A stretch of 64,000 nucleotides of DNA from an uncultured Bacteroidales bacterium (GCA_905235135.1 CAJOKR010000005.1:1-64000), one strand, 5' to 3'; counted from the stretch's first letter, positions 33,416 to 44,317 are shown. Program-made: numbers and translations. Notes: a model not told the origin generated them from the sequence alone.

Positions 33416-34798
33416 TTATGAAATCTGTTCGAAGAAGTTGCTGAACGTCTTTTTGAGCGTCTCCATCAACTGGCCGGATTTTCTTCCTTCGCGAGGTTTG
33501 CGATCCTTCGGCTCGTTGTTGTCTTCCGGACGGTTGTTGCTTGTTTCTTCTTCATTGTCAGAGGGTTGGAAATCTCTGGTTTCGTTTTCGATACCGTATT
33601 TGAGCAGTCCGAGGGCGGTGGAGTAGAGGGGTTGTTTGAGTTCGTTGGAGAGGGAATCGGCGAAACCGATGCCGGGGATGCCGACACGGGTGTTGAGACC
33701 GAGGTCGAACTGGCAAAGTTCGACGAGATGACGCAGTTTTGCGCCGCCGCCGGTGAGCACGAGGCCTGCACCGTTCTGGAGCATCTTCATGCAGCCGGAT
33801 TTTTCCAGTTCCGCTTTCACGATGCCGAGGATTTCCTTATGGACGCGGCTGTAGATAATCTTCGCGAGCTGCTCGTCGGTGATTTTCAACGGGGGTTGGC
33901 CGTGAGGACGGAGAATGGTGCTCACGCGGCTGGAGCTGCTCTTTTCAGGGATGCAGCTGCCGTGGTTGATCTTCAGTTCCTCGGCGGTGTCCTCCGGGAT
34001 ATTGCACACGTTGGCAATGTCTTTGGTGATGACAGCGCCGGCGAAGGGGATCACCTTGCAGAATTTGGGGTGGCCGTTTTGGAAAATGACCATGTCGGTG
34101 GTGCCGCCGCCGATGTCAATCAAGGCTACACCGCGTTGTTTTTCGTCTTCGGTCAGACAAGAGAGGCCGGAGGCGATGGGTTCCAGAATCAGTTCCTCGG
34201 TATGGATGTTGGAGGAGGATATGCAGGTGTCAATTTTCTTGATTTCCTGAATGTTGCCGGTGATGATCTGGTAGTAACCGGTGATTTTGGTGCCGATTTC
34301 CCCGACGGGATCGAGGGACTCGTGGCTTGCGCCGTCGGCAGAATCCTCAATCACGTATTTCTGCGGGATGATGGCGATAATCTGCTGATCGGGTGGGAGG
34401 GCGATGTTTTCGACATCATGCTTCATCGAATCGAGCTCCTCTTGGGTGATCAGTGCGTTATGGTTGGTACGGAAGATGTAGTGTTTGCAGTTGGCGGTGC
34501 GGATGTGGCGGGCGGCGATGCCGGCATACACATCCGTGATCTCGTCTATACGGGCATGGCTGGAGGCGAGCTGCACGGAGGTGCGGATGCTCTCTTGCGC
34601 CTTCAGCAGGTTCTGGATCAAGCCGAATTCCACGCCTTTCGACGCGGACTTCCCATGACCGAGAATCTCGATTTTGCCTTTGTTGTTCAGATATCCGACG
34701 ATGGTGGCCACCTTGGTGGTGCCGATGTCGAGACCGACCACGATGTCGCTCGCCATGTTGTTGAATGTCAGATTGTTGCTTGAGTAATTTTTATCCAT
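33416..34798 (-). CDS. ftsA: Cell division protein FtsA
   Basis: 460 residues, actin-like ATPase that tethers FtsZ to the membrane. 'IVVGLDIGTTKVATIVGYL' (phosphate 1), 'GVALIDIGGGTTDMVIFQNG' (phosphate 2) and 'GLVLTGGGAKLRHLVEL' (adenosine loop) are intact. The C-terminus ends in an amphipathic helix ('LMETLKKTFSNFFEQIS') that would bind the membrane. It starts 9 bases after the ftsQ stop. Confidence 0.96.
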   Translation of the reverse strand: MDKNYSSNNLTFNNMASDIVVGLDIGTTKVATIVGYLNNKGKIEILGHGKSASKGVEFGLIQNLLKAQESIRTSVQLASSHARIDEITDVYAGIAARHIRTANCKHYIFRTNHNALITQEELDSMKHDVENIALPPDQQIIAIIPQKYVIEDSADGASHESLDPVGEIGTKITGYYQIITGNIQEIKKIDTCISSSNIHTEELILEPIASGLSCLTEDEKQRGVALIDIGGGTTDMVIFQNGHPKFCKVIPFAGAVITKDIANVCNIPEDTAEELKINHGSCIPEKSSSSRVSTILRPHGQPPLKITDEQLAKIIYSRVHKEILGIVKAELEKSGCMKMLQNGAGLVLTGGGAKLRHLVELCQFDLGLNTRVGIPGIGFADSLSNELKQPLYSTALGLLKYGIENETRDFQPSDNEEETSNNRPEDNNEPKDRKPREGRKSGQLMETLKKTFSNFFEQIS

Positions 34799-34807
34799 AC
34801 GCGAGGT

Positions 34808-35552
34808 TTATTTTCTTGTTGCAATAATTCGGTTTTTGTAGCGGGCATCGAGCTGGGCGTACGTGTTGTAACCCTTGTGCGAAAGCCCGTTTTCGTAAAC
34901 AGTCTTGAGGTTGCGAAGTTTCTCTTCAGCGTTTTCCGACGTGCCGAAGAGGATGGTCTGCCCGCCGATGGCGCTGGTGAGCTCCATACCCCCGTTGTTG
35001 AGGTATATCTGGCGGAACATGGCCTGGTAGAAGTCGTCTTGGTTGATTATTTTCGTCAGTGCGAGGGCATCCTGCACCCCTTTCGGGGCCTTCTTGCCGG
35101 ATTTGTATGCATCGGTCAGGTTGCCGTTGACAATCATCAGGTAGTCCATCAGGGGTGAAGGGCACGACGTTGCCCTCATTATCGACAAAATAGTGCTCAC
35201 CGTTGGGGGTGAACACATGCAGTACAAGTTCTTTCAGGGTGTAATCGATGACCAGCTTCCGGCCCGCAAAGTGTACGAAATTGACCTCGGCGATGTAGGG
35301 GTTGGCGCTCAGCAGCGTGATAATCTGACCCAGGTCAACCTCCTTGATGGTCTGGCCTATCACCTCGATGTTTGCCTCCTTCAGCATGCTCTCCACATCA
35401 GCCTGGCTGACTGTGACGCTCTCATTTTGCGTATGGGCCACGGCTGAGATACGTTCACAGCGCTGCTTCGGCATATAGACAAATGCCAAAACAAGCATCA
35501 CTAAAAGCGTGATACTCAATAGAATGCGGACTATTGGCTTAACGTATCTCAT
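34808..35552 (-). pseudogene. ftsQ: Cell division protein FtsQ, apparent frameshift
   Basis: ATG 35552 starts 'MRYVKPIVRILLSITLLVML' (cytoplasmic tip and single membrane helix), followed by a POTRA-like part and 'HYFVDNEGNVVPFTP'. There the frame breaks, at a C4 run (35152-35155 on the + strand). The next frame continues with 'LMDYLMIVNGNLTDAYKSGK' to the stop at 34808. Deleting one C gives ...FT-LMDYL and one protein of about 247 residues. FtsQ links early and late divisome proteins. Because it sits in an otherwise intact ftsQAZ operon, a sequence error is at least as likely as a real mutation. A TAATTTTG box is at 35582-35589. Confidence 0.85.
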
Positions 35553-35581
35553 ACAATTTTGCACAATTACTTTTAATCTGA

Positions 35582-35589
35582 CAAAATTA
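35582..35589 (-). promoter_or_regulatory. -7 box for ftsQAZ (TAATTTTG)
   Basis: CAAAATTA on + reads TAATTTTG on -, 30 bases upstream of the ftsQ ATG. In many relatives murC precedes ftsQ; here the operon appears to start at ftsQ. Confidence 0.45.
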
Positions 35590-35715
35590 ATATTATTACA
35601 GATTTTAAAAACCTGCATTCGGATAAAAAAATAAACACTATAATGTTGAAATTTCAGTTGTCCAATTGAGCGGTTTTTAGCTGATGGCCAACGGCCAACA
35701 GCCGTATCAGTCGTA

Positions 35716-36582
35716 TCAGTCGTTGCGTTTGTCGAGCCCCCAAAGCAGTTTTTCGCGGATGGTGGCGTAGAAATTCGCGTGGTCGAACAGGACTGTCCGG
35801 ATGGTGAACCGCTCCTTGGTGAGGAACAGCTTTACGTTGTCGTTGAGGATAATCCGTTGGGTATCAACACACAGCGAATATTTTCCGCCGCGCCCATCGA
35901 CGGAGATCTCCAAGGTTTGGTCGGCGGGGATGACCAACGGCCGCACGTTGAGAGAGTGCGAGGCGATGGGGGTGAGCGCCACCACGTCGGTCTGCGGATG
36001 CAGGATGGGGCCACCGCAGCTCATTGAGTAGGCAGTGGATCCCGTCGGGGTGGCTACAATCAGCCCGTCGGCCCAATAGGTGTTGATGTGCTGGCCGCCG
36101 GTGGAGACCGAAACGGCATTGATGGAATCGCTGTCGGTGGCACGAACGGTGACGTCATTGACCACAAAATGCGTGTCCAAGGACAACGGCTCGCTGCCCT
36201 CAATATGGAGCAGCGAGCGCGATTCCAAGGTGTATTGTTTGTCAAGGATCATGCGGATGCACGCCTCGTAATTGTCCTTTTTGATGGCGGACAGGAAACC
36301 GATGCGCCCTGTGTTGATACCCACTAACGGGATACCGAGGTCGCCGACCAAGTTTGCGGCGTCGATGAACGAACCGTCGCCCCCGATGGAAACCATAAAA
36401 TCCACTGTGCCAATCTGTTGTAGGTCAAAATAAGACTCAAAACGTTGAAGATCAGCGTTTTCACAACAGATATTCCGATGCAACACCACCTCGCAGTTAT
36501 TCTTCCGCAGAAAGGCGATGACCGAATCGAGGATGGGTTGCGGTCCGGTGGCGGCGCGGCTGTAGAGCGCAAACGTGGGCAT
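35716..36582 (-). CDS. nadK: NAD kinase
   Basis: 288 residues. It phosphorylates NAD to NADP in the cytoplasm. The GGDG motif is 'MVSIGGDGSFIDAANL', followed by 'PLVGINTGRIGFLSAI' and the second motif 'TPTGSTAYSMSCGGPILHP'. The start overlaps the buk stop as TAATG (36580-36584), so translation is coupled to butyrate kinase. A 'GTATCAGTC' double word at the 3' end runs into the last codons. Confidence 0.95.
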   Translation of the reverse strand: MPTFALYSRAATGPQPILDSVIAFLRKNNCEVVLHRNICCENADLQRFESYFDLQQIGTVDFMVSIGGDGSFIDAANLVGDLGIPLVGINTGRIGFLSAIKKDNYEACIRMILDKQYTLESRSLLHIEGSEPLSLDTHFVVNDVTVRATDSDSINAVSVSTGGQHINTYWADGLIVATPTGSTAYSMSCGGPILHPQTDVVALTPIASHSLNVRPLVIPADQTLEISVDGRGGKYSLCVDTQRIILNDNVKLFLTKERFTIRTVLFDHANFYATIREKLLWGLDKRND

Positions 36583-37652
36583 TATACGTACTCCTGAATT
36601 TCGATTTCCTTGTTCAGGATCATGTTGGCATTCAGGGCCATAGCGGCCATTTCATCTTCGCCGGGATAGACGGCCACGGGCGCGATCCACTCCACATATT
36701 TCTTGATGCGGTTGACCACGGGTTTGCCGTAGGCGATGCCGCCGGTGAGAATGATGGCATCCACTTTGCCTTTCAGCACGCAGGCGTTCTCACCAATCTG
36801 CTTGGCCACCTGGTAGGCGAATGCCTCTTCCAGAAGATCAGCCTTGGCGTCGCCGGCGATGGCTGCCTTCTCCACGGCGTAAGCGTCGTTGCTGCCAAAG
36901 TAGCCTACATAACCGCCCTTGCCGACGAGCATCTTCTGCATGTCTTGCTGGGTGTATTTGCCGCTGAAACAGGCTTTTAGGAACTGGTTCATGGGCAGAG
37001 AGCCGGAACGCTCGGGGGAGAACGGACCTTCGCCGTCGAGAGCTTGGTTCACGTCGATGACCTTACCTTTTTCGTGTGCGCCGACGCTCACGCCACCGCC
37101 CATGTGGGTGATGATGAGGTTGAGCTCTTCGTATTTCTTACCGCAATCCTTGGCGTACATGCGACCGATGGCCTTGTGGTTGAGGGCGTGGAAAATAGAC
37201 TGACGCTCGAACATCGGATGACCGGAGATACGCGCAATATCGTGCATCTCGTCAACCATCACAGGGTCAGCGATATAGGCGCATTCCAAACCGATGTGTT
37301 TGGCAATGCTGTCGGCGATAAGGCCGCCCAGGTTGCAGGCATGCTGGCCGCTGTAGCCCATCTTCAGGTGCTCTAACATCAAATCATTGACTCTGTAAAC
37401 ACCTGATTTGAGGGGTTTCACGAGGCCGCCGCGACCCATCACGATAGCGATGTCATGCAGGTCAATACCTTCGGCTTCCAAGGTGGAGGTGATAATGTTC
37501 TTGCGGAACTCGTACTGGTCGGCAATCGTGGCAAACTGCGACAGTTCCTCCGTCGAGTGCTTGATGTTCTTCAGGAATATCTGCTCGTTGCCGTCAAAGA
37601 TGGCAACTTTGGTGGAGGTGGCTCCGGGGTTGATGGCAAGAATTTTCTTCAT
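36582..37652 (-). CDS. buk: Butyrate kinase
   Basis: 356 residues, ASKHA-family acyl kinase. 'ILAINPGATSTKVAIFDGNE' (phosphate 1), 'LIITHMGGGVSVGAHEKGKV', 'ALDGEGPFSPERSGSLPM' and 'IILTGGIAYGKPVVNRI' match butyrate kinase rather than acetate kinase. It interconverts butyryl phosphate and butyrate with ATP. The usual partner phosphotransbutyrylase (ptb) is not in the window. It pairs with nadK through a TAATG overlap. Butyrate or branched-chain acid metabolism is therefore possible but not shown. Confidence 0.93.
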   Translation of the reverse strand: MKKILAINPGATSTKVAIFDGNEQIFLKNIKHSTEELSQFATIADQYEFRKNIITSTLEAEGIDLHDIAIVMGRGGLVKPLKSGVYRVNDLMLEHLKMGYSGQHACNLGGLIADSIAKHIGLECAYIADPVMVDEMHDIARISGHPMFERQSIFHALNHKAIGRMYAKDCGKKYEELNLIITHMGGGVSVGAHEKGKVIDVNQALDGEGPFSPERSGSLPMNQFLKACFSGKYTQQDMQKMLVGKGGYVGYFGSNDAYAVEKAAIAGDAKADLLEEAFAYQVAKQIGENACVLKGKVDAIILTGGIAYGKPVVNRIKKYVEWIAPVAVYPGEDEMAAMALNANMILNKEIEIQEYV

Positions 37653-37693
37653 ATTTATATTATTGGGTTTATAATTTTAGATGAATGGATTGA

Positions 37694-38110
37694 TTAGTCG
37701 CCGTCGCCGGGCGTGTTCCCGCCGGGTGTGTTGCCGGTGGAGACTTTCACGACGGGACTGTAGGAGAGACCCGCGCTGTTTTTCACGTAAGCGCACACGT
37801 AGTAGGCGGTGTCTGTCATCGGCAGGGTGAAGGTGGCGGAGAAGGTGTCAACTTCGGAATGGCGGGCGACTTCCACCTGCGTAGTGTAGATGTCGTTGAG
37901 CGACAGCGGGCAGAACATGCTGTAGCAAAAGCCCTGTTCCATATAGTAGTCGCAGCCCCCGTCGTCCGTGATTAACGCGGTGACGGTTAGCTGTCGGTTT
38001 TCGTAATCTGTGCTGGTAATCATGGATACGGCGGTGCCGAATCGGGTGCATCCTGTGAGCAGAATGACCGCGCAAAAACTGAGTGTTATTAATCTTTTCA
38101 ACTGTTTCAT
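37694..38110 (-). CDS. Lipoprotein, unknown function
   Basis: 138 residues with lipobox 'FCAVILLTGC'. The body is a single beta-sandwich-like domain ('ALITDDGGCDYYMEQGFCYS', 'TAYYVCAYVKNSAGLSYSP', the fibronectin-like 'Y.V.AYV.N..G.SYS' pattern common in Bacteroidetes surface lipoproteins). It ends in a Gly/Pro/Asn tail 'STGNTPGGNTPGDGD'. Probably on the cell surface or in the periplasm. No family named. A TATATTTG box is at 38133-38140. Confidence 0.7.
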   Translation of the reverse strand: MKQLKRLITLSFCAVILLTGCTRFGTAVSMITSTDYENRQLTVTALITDDGGCDYYMEQGFCYSMFCPLSLNDIYTTQVEVARHSEVDTFSATFTLPMTDTAYYVCAYVKNSAGLSYSPVVKVSTGNTPGGNTPGDGD

Positions 38111-38132
38111 CTTCTAACAAAATATGCGGTGG

Positions 38133-38140
38133 CAAATATA
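38133..38140 (-). promoter_or_regulatory. -7 box for the 37694-38110 lipoprotein (TATATTTG)
   Basis: CAAATATA on + reads TATATTTG on -, 23 bases before ATG 38110. Confidence 0.45.
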
Positions 38141-38161
38141 CAAAAATTTTGGACGTAGGAC

Positions 38162-38220
38162 TTTAGACGTAAGACTTAAGATTTTTTCTCGCGTCTCGCG
38201 TCTTAAGTCTCACGTCTAAA
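38162..38220. repeat. Long inverted repeat of the GACGTAAGAC family
   Basis: 20-bp arms TTTAGACGTAAGACTTAAGA (38162-38181) and TCTTAAGTCTCACGTCTAAA (38201-38220) match at 19 of 20 positions. The loop contains the smaller CGCGTCTCGCG palindrome. It lies just before the trxA promoter. Confidence 0.85.
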
Positions 38221-38227
38221 AAAAATG

Positions 38228-38235
38228 TATCTTTG
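38228..38235 (+). promoter_or_regulatory. -7 box for trxA (TATCTTTG)
   Basis: TATCTTTG exactly at consensus, 30 bases before ATG 38265 and immediately after the long inverted repeat. Confidence 0.6.
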
Positions 38236-38264
38236 CCGCTTAATAATTTTAAAATCCAAATACT

Positions 38265-38579
38265 ATGGCATTAGCAATTAACAAAGAGAATTTTGAGACC
38301 CTGATTAAGGGCGACAAGCTGGTCGTCATTGATTTCTGGGCAACATGGTGCGGCCCCTGCAGAAGCATCGCTCCCATCGTGGAGGAGGTCGCTGCCGAAT
38401 TTGAAGGCAAGGCCGTGGTCGGCAAGTGCGACACCGACGAGAACGGTGATATCGCCATGCAGTTCGGCATTATGAACATCCCCACGCTGGTCTTCATCAA
38501 GAACGGCGAGCTCGTGGATCGTCACGTTGGCGTCATCAAGAAGGACGAGCTGGTGGCAAAAATCAACCAACATCTGTAA
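38265..38579 (+). CDS. trxA: Thioredoxin
   Basis: 104 residues, normal thioredoxin length. The active site is 'VIDFWATWCGPCRSIAPI' (WCGPC), and the cis-Pro loop is 'GIMNIPTLVFIKNGE'. No signal peptide, so it acts in the cytoplasm as a general disulfide reductase. It is followed 21 bases later by the peptide transporter, probably cotranscribed. Confidence 0.95.
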   Translation: MALAINKENFETLIKGDKLVVIDFWATWCGPCRSIAPIVEEVAAEFEGKAVVGKCDTDENGDIAMQFGIMNIPTLVFIKNGELVDRHVGVIKKDELVAKINQHL

Positions 38580-38600
38580 ATAATTAAAATCCAATAAATT

Positions 38601-40247
38601 ATGAGTATAGCTGGTATTATTTGTCTTGTCGGCGCACTGGTAATTGTGCCGTTCATTATTTACTATGTGAAGGAAGCGAAAAACCACCCGAAGGGCCTCA
38701 TCGCTGCGGCATTGAGCAACATGGGTGAGCGTTTCGGCTACTACATCATGAACGCCGTGCTGCTTCTCTTCTTAGTGTCAAAGTTCGGCCTTCCCGATGG
38801 AACGGCTGGCGTCATCTATTCCGTATTCTATTTCGGAATCTATGTCTTGAGTCTCGTGGGCGGTATCATCGCCGACAGAACCCAAAACTACAACAAAACC
38901 ATCCAATGGGGTTTGATCATCATGGCTATCGGCTATGTGGTGATGGCTATTCCGTTGTTCAGCAAAACCGCTGACGGTGCTATCCTGGATAGCGGTGCCG
39001 GCTGGGCCACCATCCTGACGATCACCTGTATGGCATTGTTGTTCATCGCCTTCGGTAACGGTCTGTTCAAGGGCAACCTGCAGGCCATCGTCGGCAAGCT
39101 GTACGACGAGTTCGAGGAAGAGGCTGCCAAGAAGGGTCCCGAGGCTCTCGAAGAAGCCAAAAAACGTCGTGACTCCGGTTTCCAGATTTTCTACGTCTTC
39201 ATCAACATTGGCGGTTTCTTTGCTCCGTTCATCGCCCCGTTCCTCCGCGAGTGGTGGCTGAAGGCGCATCACCTCGTCTATAATGCTGATATGTCCGGTC
39301 TTTGCCACCAGTTCCTCGCGAACGGTCAGGAGACCCAAAAGTTCACCGAGACGATGGCCGCCGTGCTGCAACCGGGTTACAACTTCACCGACACGGCTGC
39401 TTTCTGCTCCGACTACATCACCGTTTTCAATCAGGGTGTGCATTTCTCCTTCATCGCATCTGTTATCGCAATGGTCATTTCGTTGACGATTTTCATCATC
39501 AACAAGTATAAATTCCCGCAACCGGCCAAGAAAGAGGTCGCTCAGGTGGTGGAATATACCGCTGAGGAGAAGCAAGCCATGGCTACTGAAATCAAACAAC
39601 GTCTGTATGCCCTTTTCGCAGTGCTGGGTATCGCCATCTTCTTCTGGTTCTCTTTCCACCAGAACGGCCAGTCCTTGTCTGTGTTCGCCCGCGACTTCGT
39701 CAAGACGGATGCTATCGCTCCCGAAATCTGGCAAGCTCTGAACCCCTTCTTTGTGATTGTGCTCACCCCGCTGATGATTCTTTTCAACAAGCGAGTCACG
39801 ATGTCCACCCCGCGCAAGATTGCTTTGGGTATGGCCATTGCCGGTAGTGCATATCTCTTCTTGATGATCTTCTCTATCGTCAAGAACTATCCTTCCGGTG
39901 AGGAATTCCGTTTGTTGGACGCCGCCCAGATGGCTGCTGCCGGTCTTGCCAAAGCCGCTCCTTGGGTGCTGCTCGTCACCTACTTCCTGCTGACTGTCGC
40001 TGAGTTGTTCATCTCTCCGCTGGGTCTGTCGTTCGTCTCCAAGGTGGCTCCGCGCCACATGGTGGGCTTGTGCCAGGGCTTGTGGCTTGGTGCCACCGCC
40101 ATCGGCAACCTGATGATCTGGCTCGGACCGGTGATGTACAACGCATGGCCGATCAAATATTGCTGGGCCGTGTTTGCCGCAGTCTGCTTCGTCTCCATGG
40201 CCGTCATGCTCGGCATGGTGAAATGGTTGGAGCGCGTGACGCAATAG
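38601..40247 (+). CDS. POT/PTR family proton-dependent oligopeptide transporter
   Basis: 548 residues, 12-14 membrane helices. The POT signature is 'LSNMGERFGYYIMNAVL' (ExxERFxYY-like) in the first helix region, with 'GLFKGNLQAIVGKLYDEFEE' and 'FYVFINIGGFFAPFIAP' (FYxxINxG). It imports di- and tripeptides with protons across the inner membrane. A larger cytoplasmic loop separates the two halves. It ends before a strong terminator at 40272-40307. Confidence 0.9.
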   Translation: MSIAGIICLVGALVIVPFIIYYVKEAKNHPKGLIAAALSNMGERFGYYIMNAVLLLFLVSKFGLPDGTAGVIYSVFYFGIYVLSLVGGIIADRTQNYNKTIQWGLIIMAIGYVVMAIPLFSKTADGAILDSGAGWATILTITCMALLFIAFGNGLFKGNLQAIVGKLYDEFEEEAAKKGPEALEEAKKRRDSGFQIFYVFINIGGFFAPFIAPFLREWWLKAHHLVYNADMSGLCHQFLANGQETQKFTETMAAVLQPGYNFTDTAAFCSDYITVFNQGVHFSFIASVIAMVISLTIFIINKYKFPQPAKKEVAQVVEYTAEEKQAMATEIKQRLYALFAVLGIAIFFWFSFHQNGQSLSVFARDFVKTDAIAPEIWQALNPFFVIVLTPLMILFNKRVTMSTPRKIALGMAIAGSAYLFLMIFSIVKNYPSGEEFRLLDAAQMAAAGLAKAAPWVLLVTYFLLTVAELFISPLGLSFVSKVAPRHMVGLCQGLWLGATAIGNLMIWLGPVMYNAWPIKYCWAVFAAVCFVSMAVMLGMVKWLERVTQ

Positions 40248-40271
40248 TCGGTTCTTATCATTATTATATAT

Positions 40272-40307
40272 AAAGAGAGACCTGTCGAGAGATGGGTCTC
40301 TCTTTTT
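40272..40307 (+). terminator. Intrinsic terminator after the peptide transporter
   Basis: Stem AAAGAGAGACC / GGTCTCTCTTT with a 12-base loop, followed by T residues, 25 bases past the stop. Confidence 0.88.
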
Positions 40308-40369
40308 GTTTCAGGTTTCAAGTTTCAGGTCAAAGATCAGATAACAATACATGGTGTTGAAGGAATTGT

Positions 40370-40377
40370 TATTTTTG
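40370..40377 (+). promoter_or_regulatory. -7 box for the outer-membrane barrel (TATTTTTG)
   Basis: TATTTTTG 40 bases before ATG 40417. Confidence 0.45.
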
Positions 40378-40416
40378 CCGCAGAATTGATTGCAACTATA
40401 ACGAAATAATAGAACA

Positions 40417-41103
40417 ATGAAACTGACAATGACATTAAAAACGTTGTGCATTGCGATGTTGCTGTGCATAACGGCCTTGACCGCTTCCGCCCAGTGGTCC
40501 GTGGGCGTGAAGGGCGGTTGGGATCGCACCACCATCACGCGGTCTGATCTGGGCCGCATTGATGAATCCTATATCGGGTTCAGCGGCTTTGATGCAGGAA
40601 TCCAGGCCCGCTACGGATTCACCGAATGGTTTGCCCTCCGCGCCGACCTCAGCCTGATGCGCCGGTCGTACCGTATGGAGCGCAATCTCAACTATCTGGA
40701 TCCAGTTTTCACCAACCACCACAACTACTACCTCATGCTGCCCGTGTTGGCCGACTTTTCCTTCGGCGGAGAGAACTTCCGCGGACATGCATACGCCGGT
40801 GGCTATATGGGCTGCTGGCTGCGTGAGCGCAGGATTGGAACAACCTACTGGATGACCGATTATTACGTCTATTTCAATGATTTCGACGAAGTGCGTGAAT
40901 TTACAAACGAGGACAACCGTTTCTGCGCGGGTCTCGTCGGCGGCCTCGGGCTGAGTTACAAGCTGGACGACCACTGGGGCATCAACCTCGATGCGCTCTA
41001 CTACTACGACCTTACCTCCCACCACCGCAGTTCCGAGCACCTGCGCGATCCCCGCTATCTCAATACGTTGTCCGTCACCTTCGGCGCATCATACATTTTT
41101 TAA
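40417..41103 (+). CDS. Outer-membrane beta-barrel protein (PorT/OMP_b-brl-like)
   Basis: 228 residues. The signal peptide 'LCIAMLLCITALTASAQ' is followed by 'WSVGVKGGWDRTTITRSDLG', the usual opening of small 8-10 strand Bacteroidetes barrels, and 'FDAGIQARYGFTEWFALRADL'. The C-terminal strand ends '...VTFGASYIF' with a terminal Phe, the Bam-recognition signature. Function unknown. Aromatic-rich middle ('YWMTDYYVYFNDF'). Confidence 0.8.
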   Translation: MKLTMTLKTLCIAMLLCITALTASAQWSVGVKGGWDRTTITRSDLGRIDESYIGFSGFDAGIQARYGFTEWFALRADLSLMRRSYRMERNLNYLDPVFTNHHNYYLMLPVLADFSFGGENFRGHAYAGGYMGCWLRERRIGTTYWMTDYYVYFNDFDEVREFTNEDNRFCAGLVGGLGLSYKLDDHWGINLDALYYYDLTSHHRSSEHLRDPRYLNTLSVTFGASYIF

Positions 41104-41109
41104 AATTAT

Positions 41110-41148
41110 TTTCTTTGAGCAGCCTCGGAGAGGCAAAACGCACGGAGT
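41110..41148. repeat. CCTTGAA-AGCCCCG family repeat, copy C (diverged)
   Basis: TTTCTTTGAGCAGCCTCG followed by GAGAGGCAAAACGC resembles copies at 763-808 and 47464-47503. It lies between the barrel and the S41 peptidase. Confidence 0.5.
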
Positions 41149-41202
41149 GCAATTAACCCCACACAAGCGAAGCGCAGTGTGGGGCCATCAAAAACCAAAG
41201 TC

Positions 41203-42468
41203 ATGAAGAAAATCATCACAATAGCAGCAATATTAGTCTTAATCGGCAGCTCCTGCCGCAAACAGGCCGACTACATGCCCTATATCGGGGAAAACGGGAA
41301 ACTGGCATACAGCACCTATACCGAACAGTTCGACTACCTCTGGAAAGTCCTCAGCACGGGCTACGTCTTCTGGGATGTCGATACCACCGACTGGGATGCC
41401 GCGTATAACCGGTATTATCCTAAATTCCAGGAACTTGACAAGAAATACGAGCAGGTCGGATATGTTTCGACGGACGAGTTGAAAGAGCTCTACACTGGTT
41501 TGGTGGGTGGCATGATTGACCACCACATGTCGTTCAGGGTCAGGAATTTGCATCCGGCACCCGATGATGTTTCCTCTGCAGTCTATATTACCCCGTACAA
41601 TTTGGAGATTCCTACCCGCGACTACTATTTCGAATCGGCAGGCGAAGAAAATACCAGTATTCAAGCATTTTTGCAAAACATTGAATCGCAATATACGGTG
41701 GAAACACACGAAACAAGTGTGGGATACGCCCCGGAATTGGGAATGTATGTCACGTACCATTATATTCTTTTCAAGCTTCCCGATGGACGGAAGATTCCGT
41801 ACTTGTGGCAATCTTCTGCGGGCATCACACCGATAATGCTCCAGAATGGCGAAGCGGCGCAGCTGCTTGACCACTATTTCCGGGCCATCGTAGAAATCCC
41901 GCGCAACCAGTTGGCGGGCATCATCCTCGACAACCGCTGCAACCGGGGCGGCTATCAAGATGACCTCGATTACCTTATCGGTAATTATCTCAACGAGCGG
42001 ACGGAAATTATGAAGACCCGTTACAAGGAGGGTCCGGGGCGGCTGGAGCATTCCGTTTGGACGCCCTACTATATCGACCCCAACAAGAGATATCACCGCG
42101 ACATTACGGCTGAGAACATCCCGTATGTGATCATTTGCGACATCAATTCGGTGAGTATGGGCGAGATAGAGCCGATGACCATCAAGGCGGTGCTGCCCAC
42201 AGCCCACACCATCGGGGAACGCACGCACGGAGGCACTGGTCCGTTGCAGCCGGCTAACTGCATCGACCTCAACTATGGCGGTCCGTTCGGTGATGCGTCC
42301 CTCGCCTGCGGCCACTACGTCTATACCTCCTCTTTCGAGGCGCAGATTTGCGGCAAGGTTTGGGAGGGCATCGGCCACACCCCCGACGAGATTGTCCTGC
42401 GCAAGAACTACAATGGCGATTTCCGTCCGCAGTTAGATGCCGCGATGCGGTATATTCAGGAGCGGTAA
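41203..42468 (+). CDS. S41-family peptidase, lipoprotein
   Basis: 421 residues from ATG 41203 ('MKKIITIAAILVLIGSSCRK', lipobox GSSC). The C-terminal-processing-peptidase fold is indicated by the core 'LAGIILDNRCNRGGYQDDLD', the likely catalytic Ser in 'CDINSVSMGEIEPMTIKAVL', and 'HTIGERTHGGTGPLQ'. The N-terminal 100 residues resemble the helical cap of Bacteroidetes S41 proteins. It probably degrades or trims proteins in the periplasm or at the cell surface. No PDZ domain is obvious. Confidence 0.83.
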   Translation: MKKIITIAAILVLIGSSCRKQADYMPYIGENGKLAYSTYTEQFDYLWKVLSTGYVFWDVDTTDWDAAYNRYYPKFQELDKKYEQVGYVSTDELKELYTGLVGGMIDHHMSFRVRNLHPAPDDVSSAVYITPYNLEIPTRDYYFESAGEENTSIQAFLQNIESQYTVETHETSVGYAPELGMYVTYHYILFKLPDGRKIPYLWQSSAGITPIMLQNGEAAQLLDHYFRAIVEIPRNQLAGIILDNRCNRGGYQDDLDYLIGNYLNERTEIMKTRYKEGPGRLEHSVWTPYYIDPNKRYHRDITAENIPYVIICDINSVSMGEIEPMTIKAVLPTAHTIGERTHGGTGPLQPANCIDLNYGGPFGDASLACGHYVYTSSFEAQICGKVWEGIGHTPDEIVLRKNYNGDFRPQLDAAMRYIQER

Positions 42469-42490
42469 GGGCGCAAGGGATTAAAAACAG

Positions 42491-44311
<1,821 letters not shown>

Positions 44312-44317
44312 CGCGCT

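Noticed and set aside
33566-34783. 405-residue plus-strand ORF over ftsA
   Set aside because: Antisense shadow of ftsA caused by codon bias.
35146-35165. Programmed frameshift in ftsQ
   Set aside because: No slippery heptamer or downstream pseudoknot evident; the plain C4 run fits an indel better.
38778-40244. 488-residue minus-strand ORF
   Set aside because: Antisense shadow of the POT transporter; low-complexity His/Glu/Asp-rich translation with no family features, while the plus strand gives a clear transporter.
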